Positions 10,401-19,615 of a stretch of DNA of 64,000 nt are shown here, piece after piece; position 1 is the first letter of the stretch, and the number at the start of each line of letters is the position of its first letter. The notes under the pieces were generated by a model that was not told the origin of the DNA, made no database searches, and saw nothing but the letters and a program-made list of their open reading frames with translations. The stretch comes from Ignavibacteriota bacterium (GTDB lineage: Bacteria > Bacteroidota > Ignavibacteria > UBA10030 > BY39): assembly GCA_003327435.1 (NCBI GenBank), contig QOQV01000007.1, positions 87,837 to 151,836 of the forward strand, in the 5' to 3' direction. The position numbers and the translations under genes were made by a program.

Positions 10401-12029
10401 GATGGAAAAGTTCTCTGGATAGATTATACAGCTGGAAAAATCGATTGGTTTGGACAACCTGCAGCAATAGGAACCGCAGTGGATATAACTGAACGCAAAA
10501 AAGCAGAAGAGGACCTGAAAAAATCATACGAACAGTATGAACAATTCTTTACATATGACCTTACAGGAGATTACATAAGCACAGTTGAGGGTAAAATTAT
10601 TGCCTGTAATCCGGCTTTTTTAAAAATCTTCGGATTCTCCTCAATCGAAGAAGCTCTAAAAATTGATACAAGTATATTATATGAGTCACCGGAAGATCGT
10701 GCAAGACTATTATCAAGATTACAAAGAGAGAAGAAAATTGAGTATTACGAATTGCAAATGCGCAAGCTTGATGGAACACCACTTCATATAGTAGCAAATG
10801 TTATTGGAATATTTGATGAAAATGATAAACTGGTTCGAATGCAAGGATATTTATTTGATGACACAAAAAGGAAATCACTGGAAAATATGTTAGCACAAGC
10901 TCAAAAACTTGAAAGTTTAGGAACGCTTGCCAGTGGTATTGCACACGATTTTAACAATATCCTTGCAATTATTTTAGGACATGCCTCTTTATTAAAAATC
11001 CACACTCAGGATCCAAATAAGATTTTACAAAGTGTTGAAGCTATAGCGCGTGCTACGGAAAGAGGTACCGCACTTGTAAGACAAATGTTAACATTTGCAA
11101 GGAAGACGGAAATTTCAATTCAACCTCTGGATATTAATTCTTTAATAAAAGAAATTAGTAAAATGATTAACGAAACTTTCCCAAAAATTATTGAAATAAA
11201 TTTAAATCTCAAATCAAACCTTCCTCCAGTCCTCGCTGACCCAACTCAAATTCATCAGGTACTGCTAAACCTCTGTGTAAATGCGCGTGATGCAATGCCA
11301 GAAGGCGGTAAACTTACAATCTCCACAGAAATTTCTGACATCTATAAACTAAAAGAACACTTTAGCAATATAAACGAACCCTCGTATGTTACAATTATTG
11401 TTTCGGATACAGGAATTGGAATGGACGAAGATACCAAAGCGAGAATTTTTGAACCCTTTTTCACCACAAAAGCACATGGACAGGGAACTGGTTTGGGACT
11501 TTCAGTCGTTCACGGAATAGTTTCCGCACATAAGGGTTTTATAAGAGTCGAGAGCGAACCCGGACAGGGAACAACTTTTTATGTTTATCTACCATCAATG
11601 GAAACACATAAGAACGATAAAATATCAGCATCGGAAACTGAAGAAGAAATTAAAGGCGGAAATGAAACAATCCTTATCATTGAAGATGAACAATATCTGA
11701 GACAAATGCTTGAAGAATTATTAATCGCAAAAGGTTATACTGTAATAACAGCTGAAAATGGAGTTGAAGGTGTGGATGTTTATACAAAAAATTATCAAAA
11801 CATCGATTTAATCATTACCGATATGGGGTTACCAAAACTCGATGGCAAAGAAATATTTTACAGAATACACAAAATTAATCCTGATGCAAAAGTTATTATT
11901 GCGAGTGGCTATTTAGAACCATCGCTTAAATCACAACTATACAAAGATGGGCTTAAAGATTTTATCACCAAGCCTTATTCATTAAGCGAAATTTTAAAGA
12001 AGATCAGAACAGTACTGGATTTTAGATAA
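7485..12029 (+). CDS. Hybrid sensor histidine kinase with eight PAS domains and two receiver domains
   Basis: A 1514-aa soluble signalling protein with no membrane segment. Order: receiver-like domain (about 6-118), eight PAS/PAC units starting near 127, 250, 378, 505, 633, 758, 892 and 1017, HisKA with H-box GIAHDFNN (His1154), HATPase (N-box NLCVNARDAMPEGG, G1 DTGIGMD, G2 GTGLGLS) and a C-terminal receiver with phospho-acceptor Asp1446 in LIITDMGLPKLDG and Lys in FITKPYS. The N-terminal receiver looks degenerate: Asp49 is present, but the conserved Lys-Pro is replaced (LQMPFT) and the acidic pair is reduced to Asp14. The many PAS units suggest integration of several redox, ligand or gas signals. 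No separate output regulator is adjacent. No ribosome-binding site is evident before the ATG. Confidence 0.93.
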   Translation: MTSHTNKIAIGIVDSVDRHLIIETLKSFGYEAITIKENEYQDSDLVIIDKAYANSIGKKVLEFKKTLEAFLPIIVVLDHRSSVDKYLLAGFDDYLQMPFTKTTLNARIKIFLRLREQSIIIQQRGEERYRAIFEATGTATLIVEADNTIVLANEECFPVTGYKPEELIGTSWINYAAPESLELMQHYHQLRRIDPTKAPRKYEVKLINKKGEKRDVILFANMIPGTTQSIVSMLDITERHQAEDALRQSEERMRTIIEGTKQLFFYTQDAEGNTTYVSPTVEQITGYSVDVWKNRPDWFTTNSEINEIAKAKTRAHLRGEVSKEPFLVEIKHKNGNIVLLEVYENPIFREGKVVGIQGVAQDITEKKLAEKLLSSTMQRYKHLTDIAPVGIFHTDNLGYTTYVNKKWCEISGLSCEEALGDGWLKAVHPEDREKLIAGWKKDIKSQKTSYAEYRFLRPDGSIAYVIGQATPEKDIENKIIGYTGTIVDITELRLAEMALKQSQQQLARLIGNLKGMVYNCLNDEKWTMKFISNGAIELTGYSPEELIDNKVIAYNDLIIPEDRNYVWNTIQEACNKRIPYELEYRIVTKYGLIKNVWEKGIAIFSEDGSVDHLEGFITDVTEKKLAEAQLLLQNAALEASANAIVIANREGFIQWANAAFTRLTGYKVPDEVFGQNPRDLVKSGKQDQRFYKNLWDTILSGKVWHGELINRRKDGSLYDEEMTITPVKNNEGTITHFIAVKQDITERKLRESELQREKNFVESITETSPVGITRVDKNGIIIYANTRAEEILGLTRSEIAGQKYNSPVFRISDFDGNEFPDDELPFHKVKTELKTFTGIRHAINMPDGRRVLLSINATPLFNEVGEFDGMVATFEDITEHIKAEQAIREREQWFRQLADTTATAIVIYQGERFVYVNKATEIITGYTAEELLSMHFWDIVHPEYRNLVRERGLSRQLGAEVPLRYEFKILRKDGKVLWIDYTAGKIDWFGQPAAIGTAVDITERKKAEEDLKKSYEQYEQFFTYDLTGDYISTVEGKIIACNPAFLKIFGFSSIEEALKIDTSILYESPEDRARLLSRLQREKKIEYYELQMRKLDGTPLHIVANVIGIFDENDKLVRMQGYLFDDTKRKSLENMLAQAQKLESLGTLASGIAHDFNNILAIILGHASLLKIHTQDPNKILQSVEAIARATERGTALVRQMLTFARKTEISIQPLDINSLIKEISKMINETFPKIIEINLNLKSNLPPVLADPTQIHQVLLNLCVNARDAMPEGGKLTISTEISDIYKLKEHFSNINEPSYVTIIVSDTGIGMDEDTKARIFEPFFTTKAHGQGTGLGLSVVHGIVSAHKGFIRVESEPGQGTTFYVYLPSMETHKNDKISASETEEEIKGGNETILIIEDEQYLRQMLEELLIAKGYTVITAENGVEGVDVYTKNYQNIDLIITDMGLPKLDGKEIFYRIHKINPDAKVIIASGYLEPSLKSQLYKDGLKDFITKPYSLSEILKKIRTVLDFR

Positions 12030-12168
12030 TTCTATATCTCAGGCTGCAAGTGTAGCTATACCGCTTCACTATCTTCAAGATGTCGTTATAAAAATAGTTG
12101 TTCGCGTTTTACTATTTAATATTTATGTTGGAAATAAGTAAATTAACTAAAATCTCGATAGAAAAATA

Positions 12169-13197
12169 ATGTTTAAAACTGAAAAAAATTATCTACGAAT
12201 TTTAATTGATAATCTACCTGATTTGATATATTTCAAGGATGCTGAAGGTAGATATATTTTGAGTAATCGCGCACATTATACATCGCTTGGTGCAAAAAGC
12301 GAAGAGGAAGTTTTAGGAAAAACTACCTTTGATTTCAATCCACCTGAATTAGCAAAGCAATACAGTGAAGACGAAAAGAAAATTGTAATGAGCGGTGAAC
12401 CACTGATAGGTAAAGAAGAAATTGCTTACCATAGAGATATAAACAAGATGCGCTGGCATCTGACCACAAAAATTCCCATAAAAAGCGAAGAAGGAGCAAT
12501 TACTGGATTGGTGTGCATCAGCAGTGATATAACTGAACGCAAAGAGTTCGAGGAAATGCTCAAAAGAGAACGTAATCAGCTGAGAACTTTAATAGATAAT
12601 CTTCCAGATATAATATTTTTCAAAGATGTGGATGGTAGGTATATTCTGAATAATATTGCACATCTAAGATCCATAGGTATGCAAAATCAAGAGGATGTAT
12701 TGGGTAAAACAACATTTGATTTTAATCCATCAGAATTAGCAAAAAAATATCATGATGATGAGATGCAAATAGTAAAAACTGGGGAGCCAATTGTTAATGA
12801 AATAGAGCAGGCATTTCACAAAGATACTGGAGAATTTCGCTGGCATCAAACAAGCAAAATTCCGATTAAGAACGAATTCGGAAGAGTAATCGGAATTGTA
12901 GGAATTGCTCACGATATAACTAACCAGAAACAAGTTGAGGAGGAAAGAGAAAGATTAATATCGGAATTACAGAAAGCTTTAAACGAAGTTAAAACTTTAC
13001 GTGGACTTATTCCAATTTGTGCAAACTGCAAGAAAATCAGGGATGATCAGGGTTTCTGGACACAGGTTGAATCATATATTCAAGACCATTCAGATGCACG
13101 ATTCAGCCATGGACTTTGTCCAGATTGCTTTAAACAATTGTATCCAGATATAAGCCGGAAACTTTCAGAGAAAAAACCTGACCCAGAAAAAAATTAA
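12169..13197 (+). CDS. Two-PAS protein with C-terminal cysteine motif, no kinase domain
   Basis: A 342-aa protein made of two similar PAS/PAC units (about 1-125 and 135-262; both contain LIDNLPD-I-FKD-GRYI and VLGKTTFDFNP), clearly an internal duplication. A short coiled linker follows, then a tail with LIPICANCKKIRDDQGFW and, about 30 residues later, SHGLCPDCFKQLYP. This CxxCKK...CPxC tail is found at the end of many PAS and receiver proteins in diverse bacteria and may bind metal; its function is, as far as I know, unestablished. There is no catalytic output domain, so it may act as an adaptor. It follows the hybrid kinase in the same direction with a 139-bp gap, so the two may be functionally linked. 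Confidence 0.85.
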   Translation: MFKTEKNYLRILIDNLPDLIYFKDAEGRYILSNRAHYTSLGAKSEEEVLGKTTFDFNPPELAKQYSEDEKKIVMSGEPLIGKEEIAYHRDINKMRWHLTTKIPIKSEEGAITGLVCISSDITERKEFEEMLKRERNQLRTLIDNLPDIIFFKDVDGRYILNNIAHLRSIGMQNQEDVLGKTTFDFNPSELAKKYHDDEMQIVKTGEPIVNEIEQAFHKDTGEFRWHQTSKIPIKNEFGRVIGIVGIAHDITNQKQVEEERERLISELQKALNEVKTLRGLIPICANCKKIRDDQGFWTQVESYIQDHSDARFSHGLCPDCFKQLYPDISRKLSEKKPDPEKN

Positions 13198-13336
13198 TAA
13201 TAATAGTGGTAAGAATTCCACAGGGGCATATTTATAAAATAACCTAAATTATTGTTAAAATCGGGCAAATTCTAAGGGTTCTTCATAAGTTTGAAACCAA
13301 TTACTAAGTGAGTTCTACATAAGGCAATGCGGGGTA

Positions 13337-13365
13337 TTGACTTTTGTTTATTTATTTTTTAAATT
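13337..13365 (+). promoter_or_regulatory. Putative sigma70-type promoter for the DUF3160 gene
   Basis: TTGACT (13337-13342), 17-nt spacer, TAAATT (13360-13365), 27 bp ahead of the start codon. The -35 box matches the TTGACT seen before several other operons here; the -10 box is weaker. Confidence 0.4.
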
Positions 13366-13391
13366 TTACTAAGAAAAGTTAGGAGGTTTAT

Positions 13392-15965
13392 ATGAAAAAA
13401 TTATTGATTTTTTCGTGGCTTATTCTAATAAGTCAATTGGGCGGGTTCGTACTTTCACAATCAGATAATTTTAACCTAAATGCTTATAAGCAATTTTTGT
13501 TAAACAACAAAAATCTTACTACATCTGGTTTACTGGAAATGTATCCAGCAAGAACTTTTAAAGCAAAAATCTCTCCTATAAGCTCAACTCCACTATACCT
13601 TGACAGCATAATTCTTAAATATAAATTAACTGATTACGAAAAGTCGCTTATTCAAAATAATGGGTTCATGGTAAGTGAACGATTATCCAGAGAAACATTT
13701 GGGGGTGCTTTCTTAGAAATCTGGCATAAAGATTTGCCTGTTTACATCTCAACAGATGCTATTTTACACGCATGGCATATATCGTTCGATGCAATATTAA
13801 AAGATATTGAGTTGAGTGTTTTGATTCCGAAGTTAGAGCAATTGCTTACTAACTTACATTCTCAAATGAATATTTTAAATGCCCGGTATTCGAATATTCC
13901 AGAAATGCATCCATCATTAAGAGATGTGGATTTATATTTAACAGTTGCCAGAAAACTACTTCAAAATACGGAAGTTAATCCGTACTACTTTGAGAATTTT
14001 GCTACAGTTAATGAATTGATGAACTTGATTCAGCAAGAGGATGTAAATGACTACCCATTATTCTCAACGGAGAATCGAACCATTGATTTTAGTCAATTCA
14101 GGATTCGTGGACATTATGCGGATCAAGACAAACCACAACTTGGAAGATATTTTAAATCTATGATCTGGTTGGGAAGAACTGAAATATATCTGCTTCCTCC
14201 TAAATCACTTAATAATATATCACCAGAGAATATCCGCCGACAAATAATTGATGCGTATTTGATCCTTGAAGCTCTGGAAAATTCAAATTCTTATACATTG
14301 CTGCAGGAGATTGATAATATAATAAAGTTCTTTGTTGGAGAATCAGATAATGTTACCATAGAGAATTTAAAGGAGTTAAAAAGCTCCCTGAATATTACGA
14401 ATGCGGACGAATTGCTCAACAGCTTTTTGATTAAGCGTTTTCAGGATTTATTGAAAACGAAACCGTATGCTTTTCAGCGAATATTATCTCAAATTCTTTT
14501 TAAAAATCCTCTCAACCCTGACCAAATTGTTCCAGCTTCAGCATTCTTGCTTCTTGGTCAAAGGTTTATTGTAGATTCTTACATAACAAGTGAGGTAGTA
14601 TTTGATAAGATTGTTTATAATGGGGTAAGTGTTCGGAGAATTCTACCATCCACTCTCGACATTATATTTTCAATCGGTAATAACGCAGCAGCACAATTGC
14701 TTCAATCAGAGCTCGATAATTATCACTATGCACCTAATTTGGCTGCCTTAAGATATTTAGTGGATTCATACGACAGTGATTTCTGGAATGTCTCGTTATA
14801 CAATTTGTGGTTAAACAGTATTCGCCGTCTAAATCCACCGAATAACAGGACCAATTTGCCGGCTTTTATGCAAACGGCTGCATTCTGGCAAAAGATGATG
14901 AACACACAACTTGCGTCCTGGTCACAGTTAAGACACGATGTCTTACTTTACGCAAAACAATCTTATACTCGTGGAATAATTTGTTCATATCCTTATAGCT
15001 ATGTTGAACCTTTTCCTGAATTTTACAATAACCTGAGTACTTTATCACAACTTGCATTGGATTATTTTAACCAGCTTAACTCATTAAATGGTTATGCAAA
15101 AAGTTGCATTTTGAATTACTTTCAGCATTTTAATGGTGTAGCAAATACACTTGCCATCATAGCAAAAAAAGAGCTCGACGGAATTATGCTTAACCAGAGC
15201 GAAAAAGATTTTTTGAAAAATATGCTCTTTAGGCAAGCAGTTTGTGGTCGCCCATATAATGGATGGTATTATAACCTTTATTACACTGGTGATGAAGATT
15301 TCGAGAAAAAGGATTTAATAGTTGCTGATGTTCACACTGCTCCAACCAATGAATTTGGAAATGTGGTTGGCTGGGTTTTGCATTCTGGAACAGGTATGAT
15401 TAACCTGGGTGTTTTTGTTACCGAACTTCCATCAGTTGGTAATGTAGCCTTTATTGGTCCAATGCTAAGTTACCACGAATATGTTACCGAAAGATTTTTA
15501 AGATTATCGGATGAAGAATGGAAAACAAATTATTATTTTAAATCAACAAGGCCATCATTCGTAAATCTATATCTTGCTGATAGTTCAGGAAATAGTCGTG
15601 GTTCAGGAATAAATTTGTTCACTTCTGCCAATAATGGAACTATTGATTTACCACAGTCCTTTATCGTACATCAAAATTATCCAAATCCTTTCAATACCAC
15701 AACCACAATTTCATTTAATATTCCAGTAGAGCTTGCATTCTCAAATGTTGATTTGAGTATTTATAACATACAGGGTCAGTTAATAAAGAAGATTTTAAAC
15801 GCAACCCTGCCTGCAAATACATATTTTTTTCAATGGAATGGAACAGATGAAAATGGTAAATCCATTGCAAGTGGAATATATTTTTACAAGTTAAGTTTAA
15901 GCTCATTAAGGAATGAAAAAATGACTAATTACAATATATATGGCAAGATGGTTCTTATAAAATAA
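13392..15965 (+). CDS. Exported DUF3160 protein with T9SS sorting domain
   Basis: An 857-aa protein with a signal peptide (MKKLLIFSWLILISQLGG then FVLSQ). Its body, about residues 60-740, reads as a DUF3160 protein, with motifs such as YISTDAILHAWHISFD and the later VADVHTAPTNEFGNVVGWVLH, a section that looks catalytic or metal-binding because of its conserved Asp/His. The C-terminal ~95 residues carry HQNYPNPFNTTTTISF and SGIYFYKL, a T9SS sorting domain, so surface display or release is inferred. The ribosome site AGGAGG is strong. DUF3160 has no established biochemical role that I know. The gene is followed at 82 bp by another T9SS substrate. Confidence 0.88.
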   Translation: MKKLLIFSWLILISQLGGFVLSQSDNFNLNAYKQFLLNNKNLTTSGLLEMYPARTFKAKISPISSTPLYLDSIILKYKLTDYEKSLIQNNGFMVSERLSRETFGGAFLEIWHKDLPVYISTDAILHAWHISFDAILKDIELSVLIPKLEQLLTNLHSQMNILNARYSNIPEMHPSLRDVDLYLTVARKLLQNTEVNPYYFENFATVNELMNLIQQEDVNDYPLFSTENRTIDFSQFRIRGHYADQDKPQLGRYFKSMIWLGRTEIYLLPPKSLNNISPENIRRQIIDAYLILEALENSNSYTLLQEIDNIIKFFVGESDNVTIENLKELKSSLNITNADELLNSFLIKRFQDLLKTKPYAFQRILSQILFKNPLNPDQIVPASAFLLLGQRFIVDSYITSEVVFDKIVYNGVSVRRILPSTLDIIFSIGNNAAAQLLQSELDNYHYAPNLAALRYLVDSYDSDFWNVSLYNLWLNSIRRLNPPNNRTNLPAFMQTAAFWQKMMNTQLASWSQLRHDVLLYAKQSYTRGIICSYPYSYVEPFPEFYNNLSTLSQLALDYFNQLNSLNGYAKSCILNYFQHFNGVANTLAIIAKKELDGIMLNQSEKDFLKNMLFRQAVCGRPYNGWYYNLYYTGDEDFEKKDLIVADVHTAPTNEFGNVVGWVLHSGTGMINLGVFVTELPSVGNVAFIGPMLSYHEYVTERFLRLSDEEWKTNYYFKSTRPSFVNLYLADSSGNSRGSGINLFTSANNGTIDLPQSFIVHQNYPNPFNTTTTISFNIPVELAFSNVDLSIYNIQGQLIKKILNATLPANTYFFQWNGTDENGKSIASGIYFYKLSLSSLRNEKMTNYNIYGKMVLIK

Positions 15966-16046
15966 TAGGATTTATAATAATTATTTATCAAATGCAAAAA
16001 AATTTAGATATTATTATTCTGTTAACCGAACACCAAGGAGGTAGCA

Positions 16047-19000
16047 ATGCAAAAAATACTTAATCGCAGGCGATTAATTCTTTTCTTTCTTGCATTTTTC
16101 TTATCAGCAACAAATTCCACAGGTGAAGTGGAAAAAGGAGTTAAAAACCTATCTCAAAAACCTGTTATAATCCATCGTAACCTGTTGGATGTTAATCAAA
16201 TCTCAGCATATTATAGAAATGATGGTGAATTTCATTCCAATCACTCACAGACTGGACCTGGTTTTGAATGGCCTAAAGGTAGCGGTATGTATGCAATATT
16301 CTCATCTGGACTGTGGATTGGTGGTCAGGTTACATCAGATACAAATCCGAATGTCAAAGAAATACGAGTTGCAACCGTAGGACATTTTGGCTCGGAATAT
16401 AGGCCTGGAACAATTTTACCAAACGGAGAACCAGACGATTTTACCAAACCAGAATATCGCTATTATAAAGTTATGCCAAAAGTTGATCTACCCAACTCAA
16501 ATCCAGATTTTATGGAATGGCCAGTCAATCAGGGTGCACCATATCACGATATTAACGATAACGGTATCTATGAACCAGAAATTGATAAACCTGCAATTAT
16601 CTTACCAAATAAAATTATTTATCCTGATATGATGCTCTTTGCTGTATACAATGATGCTGACCCAAAATACCACACTTGGTTATGGGGCAGATCCAAGCCT
16701 TTAGGGGTTGAAGTTCGGCAATTAAATTGGGCTTTCGATTTTGGGTTTGCAGACGCTCATTTTATTAAATTTCAAATTTATAACAAAAGCAACAATGTAA
16801 TTGATAGTTTATATTTAGCATTCTGGTCTGATCCTGATCTTGGAGATGCATTTGATGATTATGTGGGATGTGATACTACATTTGATGCAAATGGTAAAAG
16901 ACACAACCTTGGATATTGCTATAACGGTGATAATTATGATGGACCACCTGGATACGGTTTAGCACCGCCAGCTGTTGGAGTTAAATTATTTCAAGGACAG
17001 CTTATTTATACAGGTTCTCAACTTGATACAGCAGTTGCATTTGGGAAAAAATGGATAGGATATAAAAATGGTAACTTATCGAGCTTCAATTTCTATTGTC
17101 ATCCTGGACTGGGAGGATGTACAAACCCAGATTGGTATGATCCAAGTTTGTATGAACAAACTTATAATATTATGAAAGGAAGGACAAGGACTGATAAACC
17201 CTGGATAGATCCACACACAGGTGACACAGTAAATTTTATATTTGCCGGCGATCCAGTAACTGATGTTGGATTTTTAAATAAAGATTATGTTGCCCCTTCA
17301 GATGTAAGATTTACGATGCCCACTGGCCCACTCACACTGGCACCAGGCGATTCACAGGAAGTCGTATACGCTGTATTCGTTGCAAGAGGAACAAGTAATT
17401 TGAATAGTATTACACGATTAAGAGAAGTTTCTACACTAATACAAAAAATTTATGATAATAATTTTGAAAAAGTTCCATATGCCCAAATCCTTCCTCCTAA
17501 TCTATACAATCCACCATTTTTATTAAATGTGAAGATTGAAAATGCATTAACAGTAAGAGCTATACTTAAATCACAAATAGAACCTTTACTTGGAGAAGTA
17601 GAATTATTTGATGATGGAAATCATAATGATTCTCTTGCAAATGATGGCACCTGGGGTAATTGGCTTAATTCGGGTATAAGTCCAGATGCTGCTTATCTGG
17701 ACCTAATTATAAAATATAAAGATGGTGATTCAATTTATTGGGAGAAAACAATAACAAAAATTCCCACAATTGGCAAGCCCGAGATAGTCGATTTCGATAT
17801 TATTTCAGATAACATAAATGGAGATAAAATTATTAATCCTGGAGAAGATATCAGATATAAATTTAAACTTAAAAATACAACTTTAGCACCGATATCAAAT
17901 ATTTCAATTAACAGCTATAAAACAACGAGTCAGCATATCTGGTTAGATAATAATTTGGCAGGTTATCACCCTGACACTATCCAGATTGGTGAAATCAGCG
18001 GCTGGATTCCAAATCAATATTTTACTTTTTATGTTAGCGCTGCAGCTCCTGTGGGCTATATTGGAGATATAATTTATAAAATATTTAGTAGCAATGGTAA
18101 TCAATGGCTTGATACAATCAGTATCACAGTGGAAGATTTTATGTATAAACCTATCGATACAGTTTCGACACATATTGAAGGCATAAGCGACTCAAAATTT
18201 AAAGTCAGATTGGTTGATTACTCCAAGTTAAAGGATAACGAATATAGAATTACAATTACAAAAATCTCAGATGATGATAGACGATATAATTTGATAAATG
18301 CAACATTAAATGATACCTTATTAAAAATGCAAACTATACCATATGATTATTATTACAATGAACACGATATGCCAATTGTGGATGGTTTCAAAATTTTAAC
18401 AAATCAAGTTGTTACAAGATACGGATTAAGAACCTGGAAATATAATAATAATATGAACATCTGGTTTACAGGTGTGCCTGGTTGGTATTATGCTGAACTT
18501 AGATTTAGATATGGGGGATTAGCTGCCCATCCAAGAGTAAATACTTTTGGTTATGAAAGCGGTTACGGTGTAGATGACCTAAAAAATATTTTAATAATAT
18601 TTAGTAACCATAACACTCAAAAAGCATACAGATATATAGCAGGATTTGCCCCTTTCCCACCAATATTACGACTGGTAAAACATCCAGAGTTCAGGCCTTT
18701 TGTAAAAGATAGTGTTGGATTTGGATTCCTTTATCAGGATTACGAAAAATATCCACTTGGAAATCCAGCATACGGAAATACAGTACCCTTCACTGTTTGG
18801 GAAACAGACAAAGCTGGAAATATCGTCAGACAGCTGGATGTAGGTATTGTGGAAAGAAACGATTCACTATATAGATGGATGCAAACTTCACCAACTGAAT
18901 CTACAAAACAATATCTTTATTATGGAAATATTGATGGTAAATGGAATCCATCACCGAGACTTCCATTGGTAACAAGCAAAGAGGGTGATGAGCTTATATT

Positions 19001-19547
19001 AATTTTCGCTACAACCTACACTGACACACCTAAAACAATTTACACAGGTGGAACAACTGACGATTATAGACCACATTACAACCTTTTAAACAACTTTAGC
19101 AATGTTCCAGCTATGTATGTTTTATGGATGAGAAGGATTACCCCAGATACATCATTTGCCGAAGGCGATGTTCTTGAACTAATTTCTTATTTCCCGGTAA
19201 CGGAAAAGGATGTCTACATATTTAACCCAGTTCGATTGTTACAAAATAATGAGAACAATTTAATACCTACTCATTATTTCCTCTATCAAAACTATCCAAA
19301 TCCCTTCAACTCAACAACAACGATCAGCTATGATGTAGTTGAGCGTACAGATGTTGAAATTTCAGTTTATGATATTTTAGGTCGCAAGATAAAAACGCTT
19401 GTTAAAGAAGAAAAAATGCCTGGTACATACAATGTTGTCTGGGATGGTAAGAATAAAAATGATATTTCAGTTTCATCAGGAGTTTATTTGGTGAGATACA
19501 AAGCAGGACCTTTCTACCAATCACGAAAGATTTTGTTGATGAGGTAG
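16047..19547 (+). CDS. Large exported protein with T9SS sorting domain, function unknown
   Basis: A 1166-aa protein. The N-terminus (basic MQKILNRRR, then LILFFLAFFLSATNSTGE) is a signal peptide, and AAGGAGG lies just upstream. The middle is beta-rich with aromatic- and Asp-rich loops such as YHDINDNGIYEPEID, which resembles a calcium-binding loop, and a segment EPLLGEVELFDDGNHND resembling a bacterial Ig-like repeat. No catalytic motif is recognisable. The C-terminal ~85 residues (YQNYPNPFNSTTTISY, YDILGRKIKTLV, SSGVYLVRY) form a T9SS sorting domain. It probably shares transcription with the DUF3160 gene, since only 81 bp separate them and the terminator lies after this gene. Likely a surface or outer-membrane-anchored protein. 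Confidence 0.85.
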   Translation: MQKILNRRRLILFFLAFFLSATNSTGEVEKGVKNLSQKPVIIHRNLLDVNQISAYYRNDGEFHSNHSQTGPGFEWPKGSGMYAIFSSGLWIGGQVTSDTNPNVKEIRVATVGHFGSEYRPGTILPNGEPDDFTKPEYRYYKVMPKVDLPNSNPDFMEWPVNQGAPYHDINDNGIYEPEIDKPAIILPNKIIYPDMMLFAVYNDADPKYHTWLWGRSKPLGVEVRQLNWAFDFGFADAHFIKFQIYNKSNNVIDSLYLAFWSDPDLGDAFDDYVGCDTTFDANGKRHNLGYCYNGDNYDGPPGYGLAPPAVGVKLFQGQLIYTGSQLDTAVAFGKKWIGYKNGNLSSFNFYCHPGLGGCTNPDWYDPSLYEQTYNIMKGRTRTDKPWIDPHTGDTVNFIFAGDPVTDVGFLNKDYVAPSDVRFTMPTGPLTLAPGDSQEVVYAVFVARGTSNLNSITRLREVSTLIQKIYDNNFEKVPYAQILPPNLYNPPFLLNVKIENALTVRAILKSQIEPLLGEVELFDDGNHNDSLANDGTWGNWLNSGISPDAAYLDLIIKYKDGDSIYWEKTITKIPTIGKPEIVDFDIISDNINGDKIINPGEDIRYKFKLKNTTLAPISNISINSYKTTSQHIWLDNNLAGYHPDTIQIGEISGWIPNQYFTFYVSAAAPVGYIGDIIYKIFSSNGNQWLDTISITVEDFMYKPIDTVSTHIEGISDSKFKVRLVDYSKLKDNEYRITITKISDDDRRYNLINATLNDTLLKMQTIPYDYYYNEHDMPIVDGFKILTNQVVTRYGLRTWKYNNNMNIWFTGVPGWYYAELRFRYGGLAAHPRVNTFGYESGYGVDDLKNILIIFSNHNTQKAYRYIAGFAPFPPILRLVKHPEFRPFVKDSVGFGFLYQDYEKYPLGNPAYGNTVPFTVWETDKAGNIVRQLDVGIVERNDSLYRWMQTSPTESTKQYLYYGNIDGKWNPSPRLPLVTSKEGDELILIFATTYTDTPKTIYTGGTTDDYRPHYNLLNNFSNVPAMYVLWMRRITPDTSFAEGDVLELISYFPVTEKDVYIFNPVRLLQNNENNLIPTHYFLYQNYPNPFNSTTTISYDVVERTDVEISVYDILGRKIKTLVKEEKMPGTYNVVWDGKNKNDISVSSGVYLVRYKAGPFYQSRKILLMR

Positions 19548-19571
19548 TAGAAAGATTCTATATCAATTTAT

Positions 19572-19605
19572 AGTGAGTGATAGAAAAATATTTCTATCAC
19601 TCACT
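19572..19605. terminator. Bidirectional terminator hairpin between convergent genes
   Basis: A perfect 15-bp stem (AGTGAGTGATAGAAA / TTTCTATCACTCACT) with loop AATA sits in the 68-bp gap between the + strand T9SS gene and the - strand peptidase gene. The flanks are A/T-rich but lack a long T-run, so it may act as a weak terminator or mRNA 3'-end protector in both directions. Confidence 0.75.
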
Positions 19606-19615
19606 CTATAAAATC

